Source: Petrolisthes cinctipes (lineage: Eukaryota > Arthropoda > Malacostraca > Decapoda > Porcellanidae). Taken from it: a stretch of DNA of 64,000 bases. Shown in pieces: positions 20,916 through 35,500 of this stretch. The first letter of the stretch is position 1. Every line of letters starts with the position of its first letter. The stretch is from contig JAWQEG010000283.1 in NCBI GenBank assembly GCA_033782935.1, forward strand, positions 3,162,001 through 3,226,000. Reading direction: 5' to 3'. The notes below the pieces were generated by a model. The model was given only the letters and a program-made list of their open reading frames with translations, was not told the DNA's origin and searched no databases. The position numbers and the translations under genes were made by a program.

Positions 20916-22672
20916 TGTCCAAAGTCGATATGTGCATGCATCTTCTGTACCCGTTTATATCTCAAATTCAGGCTCAAAACACCCGAAAATTCGATATTTT
21001 GGGGTCCCAGAAACGATCTGTACATGCCTACTCAGTGCTAGAATATTTTCAAAATATAGGCACAAAACATGCTAAAAATCAATATTTTAGGTGACCAAAG
21101 TCGATGTCACAAATTCAAGCCCAAAACACCCAAAAATTCGATATTTTGGGGTCTCAGAAGCGATCTGTACATGCCTACTCCGTTATTAGAGTATTTTCAA
21201 AATACAGGCCCAAAACATACAGAAAATCGATATTTTAGGTGCCCAAAAGTCGATATGTGCATGCATCTTCTGTACCCGTTTATATCTCAAATTCAGGCTC
21301 CAAACACCCGAAAATTCTATTTTTTGGGGTCCCAGAAGCGATCTGTACATGCCTACTCATATACAGGCCCAAAACATGCTGAAAATCGATATTTTGGGTG
21401 CTTAAAGTCAATATGTGTATGCATCTTGTGCACCCGTTTATATCCAGAATTCAACCTCAAAACACCCGAAAATTCTATATTTTTGGATCCCAGAAGCGAT
21501 CTGTACATGCCTTCTTAGTGCTAGAATATTTTTAAAATATAGGACCAAAACATGCTAAAAATCGATATTTTACGTGCCCAAAGTCGATATCTCAAATTCA
21601 GGCCCAAAACACCCGGAAATTCGATATTTTGAGGTCCCAGAAGCGATCAGTACATGCCTACTCCGTGTTAGAGTTTTTTCAATATACAAGACCAAAACAT
21701 GCTGAAAATCGATATTTTAGGTGACCACAGTCAACATGTGTATGAATCTTCTGCACCCGTTTATATCCCAAATTCAACATCAAAACACCCGAAAATTCGA
21801 TATTTTTGGGTCCCAGAAACGATCTGTACATGCCTACTCAGTGCTAGAAAAAATATAGCCTCAAAACATGCTAAAAATAGATATTTTAAGTGTCCAAAGT
21901 CGATATGTGAATGCATCTTCTGTACCCGTATATATCTCAAATTCAGGCTCAAAACACCCGAAAATTCGATATTTTTGGGTCCCAGAAGTGATCTGTACAT
22001 GCCTACTTAGTGCTAGAATATTTTCAAAATATAGGCCCAAAACATGCTAAAAAATCGATATTTTAGGTGCCCAAAGTCGATATCTCAAATTCAGGCCCAA
22101 AACACCCGAAAATTCAATATTTTGGGGTCCCAGAAGCAATCTGTACATGCTTACTCCGTGTTAGAGTATTTTCAATATACAGGCCCAAAACATACTGAAA
22201 ATCGATCCTTTAGGTGCCCAAAAGTCGATATGTGGATGCATCTTCTGTACCCGTTTATATCTCAAATTCAGGCTCCAAACACCCGTAAATTCGATATTTT
22301 GGGGTCCCGGAAGCGATCTGTACTTGCCTACGCCTTGTTAGAGTATTTTCAAAATACAGGCCCAAAACATGCTGAAAATCGATATTTTAGGTGACCAAAG
22401 TCAATATGTGTATGCATCTTCTGCAACCGTTTATATCCCAAATTCTGGCCCAAAACACCCGAAAATTTGATATTTTTGGATCCCAGAAGCGATCTGTACA
22501 TGCCTACTCCGTGTTAGAGTATTTTCAAAATATAGGCCCAAAATATGCTAAAAATCGATATTTTAGGTGCCTAAAGTCGATATTTTAAATTCAGGCCCAA
22601 AACACCCGAAAATACGATATTTTTGGGTCCCAAAAGCGAACTGTACATGCCTACTCCTAGTTAGAATGTTTT
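19207..22672 (+). repeat. Uninterrupted paralogue of 2174-6817 (offset 17,032 bp before the LINE)
   Basis: Constant offset of 17,032-17,033 bp from 2174 against 19207 up to the LINE insertion point, then 15,855 bp after it (the difference is LINE plus target duplication). Divergence is only a few bases per kb by eye. Shared rare states include CCTACGCCTTGTTAG with CCCGGAAGCG near 5276 and 22308. Confidence 0.88.
22403..22415 (+). other. Paralogous empty site for the LINE
   Basis: AATATGTGTATGC is continuous here. In the other copy AATATGT ends at 5377 and ATGTGTATGC restarts at 6551. This fixes the LINE at 1,173 bp plus a 4-bp duplication. Confidence 0.88.
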
Positions 22673-22996
22673 CAAGATTCAGACCCAAAACATGCTCGAA
22701 ATATATATTTTAGGTTCCCAAAAGTCGATATGTGCATGCATCTTCTGTACCAGTTTATATCTCAAATTCAGGCTCAAAACACCCGAAAATTCGATATTTT
22801 GGGGTCCCAGAAGCGATTTGTACATGCCTACTCAGTGCTAGAATATTTTCAAAATATAGGCCCAAAACATGCTAAAAATCGATATTTTAGGTGCCCAAAG
22901 TCGATATTTTAAATTCAGGCCCAAAACACCCGAAAATACGATATTTTTGGGTTCCAGAAGAGAACTGTACATGCCTACTCCTAGTTAGAATGTTTT
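22673..22996 (+). repeat. 324-bp unit present here, absent from the insertion-bearing block
   Basis: CAAGATTCAGACCC occurs at 22673 and again at 22997. The corresponding place near 6815 has it once. The 324 bp correspond to about two short monomers and indicate gain or loss by unequal exchange after the block duplicated. Confidence 0.8.
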
Positions 22997-23169
22997 CAAG
23001 ATTCAGACCCAAAACATGCTCGAAATCGATATTTTAGGTGACCAAAGTCAACATGTGTATGCATCTTCTGCACCCGTTTATATCCCAAATTCAACCTCAA
23101 AACACCCGTAAATTCGATATTTTTGGGTCCCAGAAACGATCTGTACATGCCTACTCAGTGCTAGAATAT

Positions 23170-23180
23170 TTTCATAATAT
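23170..23180 (+). other. Paralogous empty site for the 7.2-kb insertion
   Basis: TTTCATAATAT is continuous here. The left flank up to TTTTCATA matches 6991-6997 (offset 16,179) and the right flank from ATATAGCC matches 14206 onward (offset 8,971). Only TA is duplicated. Confidence 0.88.
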
Positions 23181-24019
23181 AGCCTCAAAACATGCTAAAA
23201 ATCGATATTTCAAGTGTCCAAAGTCGATATGTGCATGTATCTTCTGTACCCGTTTATATCTCAAATTCAGGCTCCAAACATCCGAAAATTCGATATTTTT
23301 GGGTCCCAGAAGCGATCTGTACATGCCTACTCCGTGTTAGAGTATTTTCAAAATACAGGCCCAAAACATACTGAAAATCGATCTTTTAGGTGCCCAAAAG
23401 TCGATATGTGCATGCATCTTCTGTACCTCCATATATCTCAAATTCAGGCTCCAAACCACCGAAAATTCGATATTTTGGGGTCCCAGAAGCGATCTGTACA
23501 TGCCTACTCAGATACAGGCCCAAAAGATGCTGAAAATCGATATTTTGTGTGCCCAAAGTCAATATGTGTATGCATTTTCTGCACTCGTTTATATCTCAAA
23601 TTCAACCTCAAAACACCCGAAAACTCGATATTTTGGGGTCCCAGAAGCGATCAGTACATGCCTACTCCGTGTTAGAGTTTTTTCAATATACAGGCCTAAA
23701 ACATACTGAAAATCGATCTTTTGGGTGACCAAAGTCAATATGTATATGCATCTTCTGCACTCGTTTATATCTCAAATTCAACCTCAAAACACCTGAAAAT
23801 TCGATATTTTTGGGTACCATAAGCGATCAGTACATGCCTACACAGTGCTAGAATGTTTTCAAAATATAGGCTCAAAACATGCTAAAAATCGATATTTTAG
23901 GTGCCCAAAGTCGATATGTGCATGCATTTTCTGTACCCGTTTATATCTCAAATTCAGGCTCAAAACACCCGAAAATTCGATATTTTTGGGTCCCAGAAGC
24001 GATCTGTACATGCCTACTC

Positions 24020-27000
24020 AGTGTTAGAATGTTTTCAAAATATAGGACCAAAACATGCTAAAATCGATATTTTAGGTGCCCAAAGTCGATATCTCAAATT
24101 CAGGCCCAAAACACCCGGAAATTCGATATTTTGGGGTCTCAGAAGCGATCAGTACTTGCCTACTCCGTGTTAGAGTTTTTTCAATATACAGGCCTAAAAC
24201 ATACTGAAAATCGATCTTTTGGGTGACCAAAGTCAATATGTATATGCATCTTCTGCACCCGTATATATCCCAAATTCAACCTCAAACCACCCGAAAATTC
24301 GATATTTTTGGGTCCCAGAAGCGATCTGTACATGCCTACTCAGTGGTAGAATGTTTTCAAAATATAGGCTCAAAACATGCTAAAAATCGATATTTTAAAT
24401 GTCCTAAGTCGATATGTGCATGCATCTTCTGTACCCGTTTATATCTGAAATTGAGGCTCCAAACACCAGAAAATTCAATATTTTGGGGTAACAGAAACGA
24501 TCTGTACATGTATACTCAGATACAGGCCCAAAACATGCTGAAAATTTATATTTTAGGAGCCCAAAGTCAATATGTGTATACATTTTCTGCACTCGTTTTT
24601 ATCTCAAATTCAACCTCAAAACACCCGAAAATTCGATATTTTGGGGTCCCAGAAGCGATCTGTACATGCCTTCTCCGTGTTAGAGTATTTTCAAAATACA
24701 GGCCCAAAACATATTGAAAATCGATATTTTAGGTTCACAAAGTCAATATGTGTATGCATCTTCTGCACTCGTTTATATCTCAAATTCAACCTTAAAACAC
24801 CTGAAAATTCGATATTTTTGGGTACCATAAACGATCTGTACATGCCTACTCAGTGCTAGAATGTTTTCAAAATATAGGCTTAAAACATGCTTAGAAATCG
24901 ATATTTTAGGTGCCCAAAGTCGATATCTAAAATTCAGGCCCAAAACACCCGGAAATTCGATATTTTGGGGTTCCAGAAGAGGTCTGTACATGCCTACTCC
25001 GTGTAAGAGTATTTTCAATATACAGGCCCAAAACATACTGAAAATCGATCTTTTAGGTGCCTAAAAGTCGATATGTGGTTGCATCATCTGTACCCGTTTA
25101 TATCTCAAATTCAGGCTCAAAACACCCGAAAATTCGGTATTTTTGGGTCCCAGAAGCGAACTGAACATAGGCCTACTCCTAGTTAAAATGTTTTCAAGAT
25201 ACAGACTCAAAACATGCTCAAAATCGATATTTTAGGTGTCCAAAAGTCAATATGTGCATGCATCTTCTGTACCCGTTTATATCTCAAATTTAGGCTCCAA
25301 ACAACCGAAAATTCAATATTTTGGGGTCCCAGAAGCGATCTGTACTGGCCTACTCAGATAGAGGCCCAAAACATGCTGAAAATCGATATTTTAGGTGCCC
25401 AAAGTCAATATGTGTATGAATTTTCTGCACTCGTTTATATCTCAAATTCAACCTCAAAACACCTGAAAATTCGATATTTTTGGGTACCATAAGCGATCAG
25501 TACATGCCTACACAGTGCTAGAATGTTTTCAAAATATAGGCTCAAAACATGCTAAAAATCGATATTTTAGGTGCCCAAAGTCAATATGTGTATGCATTTT
25601 CTGCACTCGTTTATATCTCAAATTCAACCTCAAAACACCCGAAAATTCGATATTTTGGGGTCCCAGAGGCGATCTGTACATGCCTACTCCGTGTTAGAGT
25701 ATTTTCAAAATACAGGCCCAAAACATACTGAAAATCGATCTTTTAGGTGCCCAAAAGTCGATATGTGCATGCATCTTCTGTACCTCCATATATCTCAAAT
25801 TCAGGCTCCAAACCACCGAAAATTCGATATTTTGGGGTCCCAGAAGCGATCTGTACATGCCTACTCAGATACAGACCCAAAAGATGCTGAAAATCGATAT
25901 TTTGTGTGCCCAAAGTCAATATGTGTATGCATTTTCTGCACTCGTTTATATCTCAAATTCAACCTCAAAACACCCGAAAAGTCGATATTTTGGGGTCCCA
26001 GAAGCGATCTGTACATGCCTACTCCGTGTTAGAGTATTTTCAAAATACAGGCCCAAAACATACTGAAAATCGATATTTTAGGTGCCCAAAGTCAATATGT
26101 GTATGCATCTTCTGCACTCGTTTATATCTCAAATTCTACCTCAAAACACCAGAAAATTCGATATTTTTGGGTACCATAAGCGATCTGTACATGCCTACTC
26201 AGTGCTAGAATGTTTTCAAAATATAGGCTCAAAACATGCTAAAAATCGATATTTTAGGTGCATAAAGTCAATATGTGTATGCATTTTCTGCACTCGTTTA
26301 TATCTCAAATTCAACCTCAAAACACCCGAAAATTCGATATTTTGGGGTCCAAGAAGCGATCTGTACATGCCTACTCCGTGGTAGAGTATTTTCAAAATAC
26401 AGGCCCAAAAAATACTGAAAATCGATATTTTAGGTGCCCAAAGTCAATATGTGTATGCATCTTGTGCACTCGTTTATATCCCAAATTCAGGCCCAAAACA
26501 CCCGAAAATTCGATATTTTGGTGTCCCAGAAGCGATCTGTACTTGCCTACTCCGTGTTTGAGTATTTTCAAAATACAGGCCCAAAACATGCTGAAAATCG
26601 ATATTTTAGGTGACCAAAGTCAATATGTGTATGCATCTTCTGCACCCGTTTATATCCCAAATTCAACCTCAAAACACCCGAAAATTATATATTTTTGGGT
26701 CTCAGAAGCGATCTGTACATGCCTACTCAGTGGTAGAATGTTTTCAAAATATAGACTCAAAACATTCTAAAAATCGATATTTTAAGTGTCCAAAGTCGAT
26801 ATGTGCATGCATTTTCTGTACCCGTTTATATCTCAAATTCAGGCTCAAAACACCCGAAAATTCGATATTTTTGGGTCCCAGAAGCGATCTGTACATGCCT
26901 ACTCAGTGGTAGAATGTTTTCAAAATATAGGACCAAAACATGCTAAAATCGATATTTTAGGTGCCCAAAGTCGATATCTCAAATTCAGGCCCAAAACACC

Positions 27001-29520
27001 CGGAAATTCGATATTTTGGGGTCTCAGAAGCGATCAGTACATGCCTACTCCGTGTTAGAGTTTTTTCAATATACAGGCCTAAAACATACTGAAAATCGAT
27101 CTTTTGGGTGACCAAAGTCAATATGTATATGCATCTTCTGCACCCGTATATATCCCAAATTCAACCTCAAACCACCCGAAAAGTCGATATTTTGGGGTCC
27201 CAGAAGCGATCTGTACATGCCTACTCAGATACAGGCCCAAAAGATGCTGAAAATCGATATTTTGTGTGCCCAAAGTCAATATGTGTATGCATTTTCTGCA
27301 CTCGTTTATATCTCAAATTCAACCTCAAAACACCCGAAAAGTCGATATTTTGGGGTCCCAGAAGCGATCTGTACATGCCTACTCCGTGTTAGAGTATTTT
27401 CAAAATACATGCCCAAAACATACTGAAAATCGATATTTTAGGTGCCCAAAGTCAATATGTGTATGCATCTTCTGCACTCGTTTATATCTCAAATTCTACC
27501 TCAAAACACCAGAAAATTCGATATTTTTGGGTACCATAAGCGATCTGTACATGCCTACTCAGTGCTAGAATGTTTTCAAAATATAGGCTCAAAACATGCT
27601 AAAAATCGATATTTTAGGTGCATAAAGTCAATATGTGTATGCATTTTCTGCACTCGTTTATATCTCAAATTCAACCTCAAAACACCCGAAAATTCGATAT
27701 TTTGGGGTCCAAGAAGCGATCTGTACATGCCTACTCCGTGGTAGAGTATTTTCAAAATACAGGCCCAAAAAATACTGAAAATCGATATTTTAGGTGCCCA
27801 AAGTCAATATGTGTATGCATCTTGTGCACTCGTTTATATCCCAAATTCAGGCCCAAAACACCCGAAAATTCGATATTTTGGTGTCCCAGAAGCGATCTGT
27901 ACTTGCCTACTCCGTGTTGGAGTATTTTCAAAATACAGGCCCAAAACATGCTGAAAATCGATATTTTAGGTGACCAAAGTCAATATGTGTATGCATCTTC
28001 TGCACCCGTTTATATCCCAAATTCAACCTCAAAACACCCGAAAATTATATATTTTTGGGTCCCAGAAGCGATCTGTACATGCCTACTCAGTGGTAGAATG
28101 TTTTCAAAATATAGGACCAAAACATGCTAAAATCGATATTTTAGGTGCCCAAAGTCGATATCTCAAATTCAGGCCCAAAACACCCGGAAATTCGATATTT
28201 TGGGGTCTCAGAAGCGATCAGTACATGCCTACTCCGTGTTAGAGTTTTTTCAATATACAGGCCTAAAACATACTGAAAATCGATCTTTTGGGTGACCAAA
28301 GTCAATATGTATATGCATCTTCTGCACCCGTATATATCCCAAATTCAACCTCAAACCACCCGAAAATTCGATATTTTTGGGTCCCAGAAGCGATCTGAAC
28401 ATGCCTACTCAGTGGTAGAATGTTTTCAAAATATAGGCTCAAAACATGCTAAAAATCGATATTTTAAATGTCCTAAGTCGATATGTGCATGCATCTTCTG
28501 TACCCGTTTATATCTGAAATTGAGGCTCCAAACACCAGAAAATTCAATATTTTGGGGTAACAGAAACGATCTGTACATGTATACTCAGATACAGGCCCAA
28601 AACATGCTGAAAATTTATATTTTAGGAGCCCAAAGTCAATATGTGTATACATTTTCTGCACTCGTTTTTATCTCAAATTCAACCTCAAAACACCCGAAAA
28701 TTCGATATTTTGGGGTCCCAGAAGCGATCTGTACATGCCTTCTCCGTGTTAGAGTATTTTCAAAATACAGGCCCAAAACATATTGAAAATCGATATTTTA
28801 GGTTCACAAAGTCAATATGTGTATGCATCTTCTGCACTCGTTTATATCTCAAATTCAACCTTAAAACACCTGAAAATTCGATATTTTTGGGTACCATAAA
28901 CGATCTGTACATGCCTACTCAGTGCTAGAATGTTTTCAAAATATAGGCTTAAAACATGCTTAGAAATCGATATTTTAGGTGCCCAAAGTCGATATCTAAA
29001 ATTCAGGCCCAAAACACCCGGAAATTCGATATTTTGGGGTTCCAGAAGAGATCTGTACATGCCTACTCCGTGTAAGAGTATTTTCAATATACAGGCCCAA
29101 AACATACTGAAAATCGATCTTTTAGGTGCCTAAAAGTCGATATGTGGTTGCATCATCTGTACCCGTTTATATCTCAAATTCAGGCTCAAAACACCCGAAA
29201 ATTCGGTATTTTTGGGTCCCAGAAGCGAACTGAACATAGGCCTACTCCTAGTTAAAATGTTTTCAAGATACAGACTCAAAACATGCTCAAAATCGATATT
29301 TTAGGTGTCCAAAAGTCAATATGTGCATGCATCTTCTGTACCCGTTTATATCTCAAATTTAGGCTCCAAACAACCGAAAATTCAATATTTTGGGGTCCCA
29401 GAAGCGATCTGTACATGCCTACTCAGATAGAGGCCCAAAACATGCTGAAAATCGATATTTTAGGTGCCCAAAGTCAATATGTGTATGAATTTTCTGCACT
29501 CGTTTATATCTCAAATTCAA
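24020..29520 (+). repeat. Satellite with 4,069-bp duplication (24.2-25.4 kb against 28.3-29.5 kb)
   Basis: 24223-25492 realigns with 28292-29560 at a constant 4,069 bp. It shares rare states such as TGTACATGTATACTC, CTGAACATAGG and CATGCTTAGAAATCG. The same block recurs with more divergence at ~39.8-41.1 kb (offset ~15,600), so it has been copied over long distance within the array. Confidence 0.85.
25818..28361 (+). repeat. 1,360-bp unit in tandem, second copy one monomer short
   Basis: 25857-26755 matches 27217-28115 at 1,360 bp. From ~26,930 the match to ~28,115 onward continues at 1,184 bp. The difference is exactly 176 bp, one whole monomer. The 14.6-15.4 kb region is a further relative at 11,328 bp. 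Confidence 0.85.
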
Positions 29521-32500
29521 CCTCAAAACACCCGAAAATTCGATATTTTGGGGTCCCAGAAGCGATCTGTACATGTCTACTCCGTGTTAAAGCATTTTCA
29601 AAATACAGGTCCAAAACATACTGAAAATCGATATTGTAGATGCCCAAAGTCAATATGTGTATGCATCTTCTGCACTCGTTTATATCTCAAATTCTACCTC
29701 AAAACACCTGAAAATTCGATATTTTTGGGTACCATAAGCGATCAGTACATGCCTACACAGTGCTAGAATGTTTTCAAAATATAGGCTCAAAACATGCTAA
29801 AAATCGATATTTTAGGTGCCCAAAGTCAATATGTGTATGCATTTTCTGCACTCGTTTATATCTCAAATTCAACCTCAAAACACCCGGAAATTCGATATTT
29901 TGGGGTCCCAGAAGCGATCTGTACATGCCAACTCCGTGTTAGAGTATTTTCAAAATACAGGCCCAAAACATACTGAAAATCGATCTTTTAGGTGCCCATA
30001 AGTCGATATGTGCATGCATCTTCTGTACCCGAATATATCTCAAATTCAGGCTCCAAACACCCGAATATTCGATATTTTGGTGTCCCAGAAGCGATCTGTA
30101 CTTGCCTACTCCGTGTTAGAGTATTTTCAAAATACATGCCCAAAACATGCTGAAAATAGATATTTTAGGTTACCAAAGTCAATACGTGTATGCATCTTCT
30201 GCACCCGTTTATATCCCAAATTAAACCTCAAAACACCCGAAAATTCGATATTTTTGGGTCTCAGAAGCGATCTGTACATGCCTACTCAGTGCTAGAATGT
30301 TTTCAAAATATAGACTCAAAACATTCTAAAAATCGATATTTTAAGTGTCCAAAGTCGATATGTGCATGCATTTTCTGTACCCGTTTATATCTCAAATTCA
30401 GGCTCAAAACACCCGAAAATTCGATATTTTGGGGTTCCAGAAGCGATCTGTACATGCCTACTCAGTGCTAGAATATTTTCAAAATATAGGCCCAAAACAT
30501 GCTAAAAATCGATATTTTAGGTGATTAAAGTCGATGTCTCAAATTCAGGCTCAAAACACCCGAAAATTCGATATTATGGGGTCCCAGAAGCGATCTGTAC
30601 ATACCTACTCCGTTATAAGAGTATTTTCAAAATACAGGCCCAAAACATACAGAAAATCAATATTTTAGGTGCCCTAAAGTCGATATGTGCATGCATCTTC
30701 TGTACCCGTTTATATCTCAAATTCAGGCTCCAAACACCCGAAAATTCAATATTTTGGAGTCCCAGAAGCAATCTGTACATGCCTACTCATATACAGGCTC
30801 AAAACATGCTGAAAATCGATATTTTAGGTGCCCAAAGTCAATATGTGTATGCATCTTCTGCACCCGTTTATATCCCAAATTCAACCTCAAAACACCCGAA
30901 AATTCTATATTTTTTTATCCCTGAAGCGATCTGTACATGCCTACTCAGTGCTTGAAAGTTTTCAAAATATAGGCTCAAAACATGTTAAAAATTGATATTT
31001 AATGTGTCCAAAGTCGATATGTGCATGCATCTTCTGTACCCGTTTTTATCTAAAATGCAAGTTCAAAAAAACCGAAAATTCGGTATTTTTGTGTCCTAAA
31101 AGCGATCTGTACATGCCTTCTTAGTGCTAGAATATTTTTTAAATAAAGGACCAAAACATGCTAAAAATCGATATTTTAGGTGCCCAAAGTCGATATCTCA
31201 AATTCAGGCCCAAAACACCCGGAAATTCGATATTTTGGGGTCCCAGAAGCAATCAGTACATGCCTACACCGTGTTAGAGTATTTTCAATATACAGGCCCA
31301 AAACATACATAAAATCGATCTTTTGGGTGATCAAAGTCAATATGTGGATGCATCTTCTGTACCCGTATATATCCCAAATTCAACCTCAAAACACCCGAAA
31401 ATTGGATATTTTTGGGTCCCAGAAGCGATCTGTACATGCCTACTCAGTGGTAGAATGTTTTCAAAATATAGGCTCAAAACATGCTAAAAATCGATATTTT
31501 TAAATGTCCTAAGTCGATATGTGCATGCATCTTCTGTACCCGTTTATATCTGAAATTTAGGCTCCAAACACCCGAAAATTCAATATTTTGGGGTCCCAGA
31601 AGCGATCTGTACATGTCTACTCAGATACAGGCCCAAAACATGCTGAAAATCGATATTTTAGGTGCCCAAAGTTAATATGTGTATGCATCTTCTGGATTCG
31701 TTTATATCTCAAATTCTACCTCAAAACACCTGAAAATTCGATATTTTTGGGTACCATAAGCGATCTGTACATGCCTACTCAGTGCTAGAATGTTTTCAAA
31801 ATATAGGCTCAAAACATGCTAAAAATCGATATTTTAGGTGTCCAAGTCAATATGTGTATGCATTTTCAGCACTCGTTTATATCTCAAATTCAACATCAAA
31901 ACACCCGAAAATTCGATATTTTGGGGTCCCAGAAGCGATCTGTACAAGCCTACTCCGTGTTAGAGTATTTTCAAAATACAGGCCCAAAACATACTGAAAA
32001 TCGATATTTAAGGTGCCCAAAGTCAATATGTGTATGCATCTTCTGCACTCGGTTATATCCCAAATTCAGACCCAAAACACAAGAAAATTCGATATTTTGG
32101 GGTCCCAGAAGCGATCTGTACATGCCTACTCCGTGTTAAAGTATTTTCATAATAAAGGCCTAAAACATACTGAAAATCGATCTTTTAGGTGCCCATAAGT
32201 TGATATGTGCATGCATCTTCTGTACCCGCATATATCTCAAATTCAGGCTCCAAACACCCGAAAATTCGATATTTTGGGGTCCCAGAAGCGATCTGTACAT
32301 GCCTACTCAGATACAGGCCCAAAACATGCTGAAAATAGATATTTTAGGTGCCCAAAGTCAATATGTGTATGCATCTTCTGCACTCGTTTATATCTCAAAT
32401 TCAACCTCAAAACACCCGAAAATTCGATATTTTGGGGTCCCAGAAGCGATCTGTACATGCCTACTCCGTGTTAGAGTATTTTCAAAATACATGCCCAAAA

Positions 32501-35500
32501 CATACTGAAAAGCGATCTTTTAGGTGCCCAAAAGTCGATATGTGCATGCATCTTCTGTACCCGTTTATATCTCAAATTCAGGCTCCAAACACCCAAATAT
32601 TCGATATTTTGGTGTCCCACAAGCGATCTGTACTTGCCTACTCCGTGTTAGAGTATTTTCAAAATACAGGCCTAAAACATGCTGAAAATCGATATTTTAG
32701 GTGATTAAAGTCGATGTCTCAAATTCAAGCCCAAAACAACCGAAAATTCTATATTTTGGAGTCTCAGAATCGATCTGTACATGCCTACTCCGCTATTAGA
32801 GTATTTTCAAAATACAGGCCCAAAACATACAGAAAATCAATATTTTAGGTGCCCAAAAGTCGATATGTGCATGCATCTTCTGTACCCGTTTATATCTCAA
32901 ATTCAAGCTCCAAACACCCGAAAATTCGATATTTTGGGGTCCCAGAAGCAATCTGTACATGCCTACTCATATACAGGCTCAAAACATGATGAAAATCGAT
33001 ATTTTAGGTGCCCAAAGTCAATATGTGTATGCATCTTCTGCACACGTTTATATCCCAAATTCAACCTCAAAACACGCGAAAATTCTATATTTTTGGATCC
33101 CAGAAGCGATCTGTACATGCATTCTTAGTGCTAGAATATTTTTAAAATAATGGACCAAAACATGCTAAAAATCGATATTTTAGGTGCCCAAAGTCGATAT
33201 CTTAAATTCAGGCCCAAAACACCCGGAAACTCGATATTTTGGGGTCCCAGAAGCGATCAGTACATGCCTATTCCGTGTTAGAGTATTTTCCATATACAGG
33301 CCCAAAACATAGATAAAATCGATCATTTGGGTGACCAAAGTCAATATGTGTATGCATTTTCTGCACCCGTATATATCCCAAATTCAACCTCAAAACACCC
33401 GAAAATTCGATATCTTTGGGTCCCTGAAGTGATCTGTACATGCCTACTCAGTGGTAGAATGTTTTCAAAATATACGCTCAAAACATGCTAAAAATCGATA
33501 TTTTAAGTGTCCAAAGTCGATATGTGCATGCATCATCTGTACCCGTTTATATCTCAAATTCAGGCTCCAAACACCCGAAAATTCAATATTTTGGGGTCCC
33601 AGAAGCGATCTGTAGATGCCTACTCAGATACAGACCCAAAACATGCTGAAAATCGATATTTTAGGTGCCCAAAGTCAATATGTGTATGCATTTTCTGAAC
33701 TTGTTTATGTCTCAAATTCAACCTCAAAACACCCGAAAATTCGATATTTTGGGGTCCCAGAAGCGATCTGTACATGCCTACTCCGTGTTAGAGTATTTTC
33801 AAAATACACGCCCAAAACATACTGAAAATCGATATTTTAGGTGGCCAAAGTCAATATGTGTATGCATCTTCTGCACTCGTTTATATCTCAAATTTAACCT
33901 CAAAACACCTGAAAATTCGATATTTTTGGGTACCATAAGCGATTTGTACATGCCTACTCAGTGCTAGAATGTTTTCAAAAAATAGGCTCAAAACATGCTA
34001 AAAATCGATATTTTAGGTGCCCAAAGTCAATATCTCAAATTCAAGCTCAAAACACCCGAAAATTCGGTATTTTTGGGTCCCAGAAGCGATCTGTACATGC
34101 CTACTCCGTGTTAGAGTATTTTCAAAATACAGGCCCAAAACATACCTAAAATCGATATTTTAGGTGCCCAAAAGTCGATATGTGGTTGCATCTTCTGTAC
34201 CCGTTTATATCTCAAATTCAGGCTCAAAACACCCGAAAATTCGATATTTTGGGGTCCAAGAAGCGATTTGTACATGCCTACTCAGTGCTAGAATATTTTC
34301 AAAATATAGGCCCAAAACATGCTAAAAATCGATATTTTAGGTGATTAAACTCGATGTCTCAAATTCAAGCCCAAAACACCCAAAAATTCGATATTTTGGG
34401 GTCCCAGAAGTCGATATGTGCATGCATCTTCTGTACCAGTTTATATCTCAAATTCAAGCTCAAAACACCCGAAAATTCGGTATTTTTGGGTCCCAGAAGC
34501 GATCTGTACATGCCTACTCCGTGTTAGAGTATTTTCAAAATACAGGCCCAAAACATACCTAAAATCGATATTTTAGGTGCCCAAAAGTCGATATGTGGTT
34601 GCATCTTCTGTACCCGTTTATATCTCAAATTCAGGCTCAAAACACCCGAAAATTCGATATTTTGGGGTCCCAGAAGCGATCTGTACATGCCTACTCCGTG
34701 TTAGAGTATTTTCAAAATACAGGCCCAAAACATACCTAAAATCGATATTTTACGTGCCCAAAGTCAATATGTGTATGCATCTTCTGCACTCGTTTATATC
34801 TTAAATTCAACCTCAAAACAACTGAAAATTCGATATTTTTGGGTACCATAAGCGATCTGTACATGCCTAATAAGTGATAGAATATTTTTTAAATAAAGGA
34901 CCAAAACATGCTAAAAATCGATATTTTAAATGTCCTAAGTCGATATGTGCATGCATCTTCTGCACTCGTTTATATCTCAAATTCAACCTCAAAACACCCG
35001 AAAATTCGATATTTTGGGGTCCCAGAAGCAATCTGTACATGCCTACTCCGTGTTAGAGTATTTTCAATATACAGGCCCAAAACATACTGAAAATCGATCT
35101 TTTAGGTGCCCAAAAGTCGTTATGTGCATGCATCTTCTGTACCCGTTTATATCTCAAATCAGGCTCCAAACTCCCGAATATTCGATATTTTGGTGTCCCA
35201 GAAGCGATCTGTACTTGCCTACTCCGTGTTAGAGTATTTTCAAAATACAGGCCTAAAACATGCTGAAAATCGATATTTTAGGTTACCAAAGTCAATACGT
35301 GTATGCATCTTCTGCACCCGTTTATAACCCAAATTCAACCTCAAAACACCCGAAAATTCTATATTATTTGGTCCCAGAAGCGATCTGTAGATGCCTACTC
35401 AGTGCTAGAATGTTTTCAAAATATAGGCTCAAAACATTCTAAAAATCGATATTTTAAGTGTCCAAAGTCGATATGTGCATGCATTTTCTGTACCCGTTTA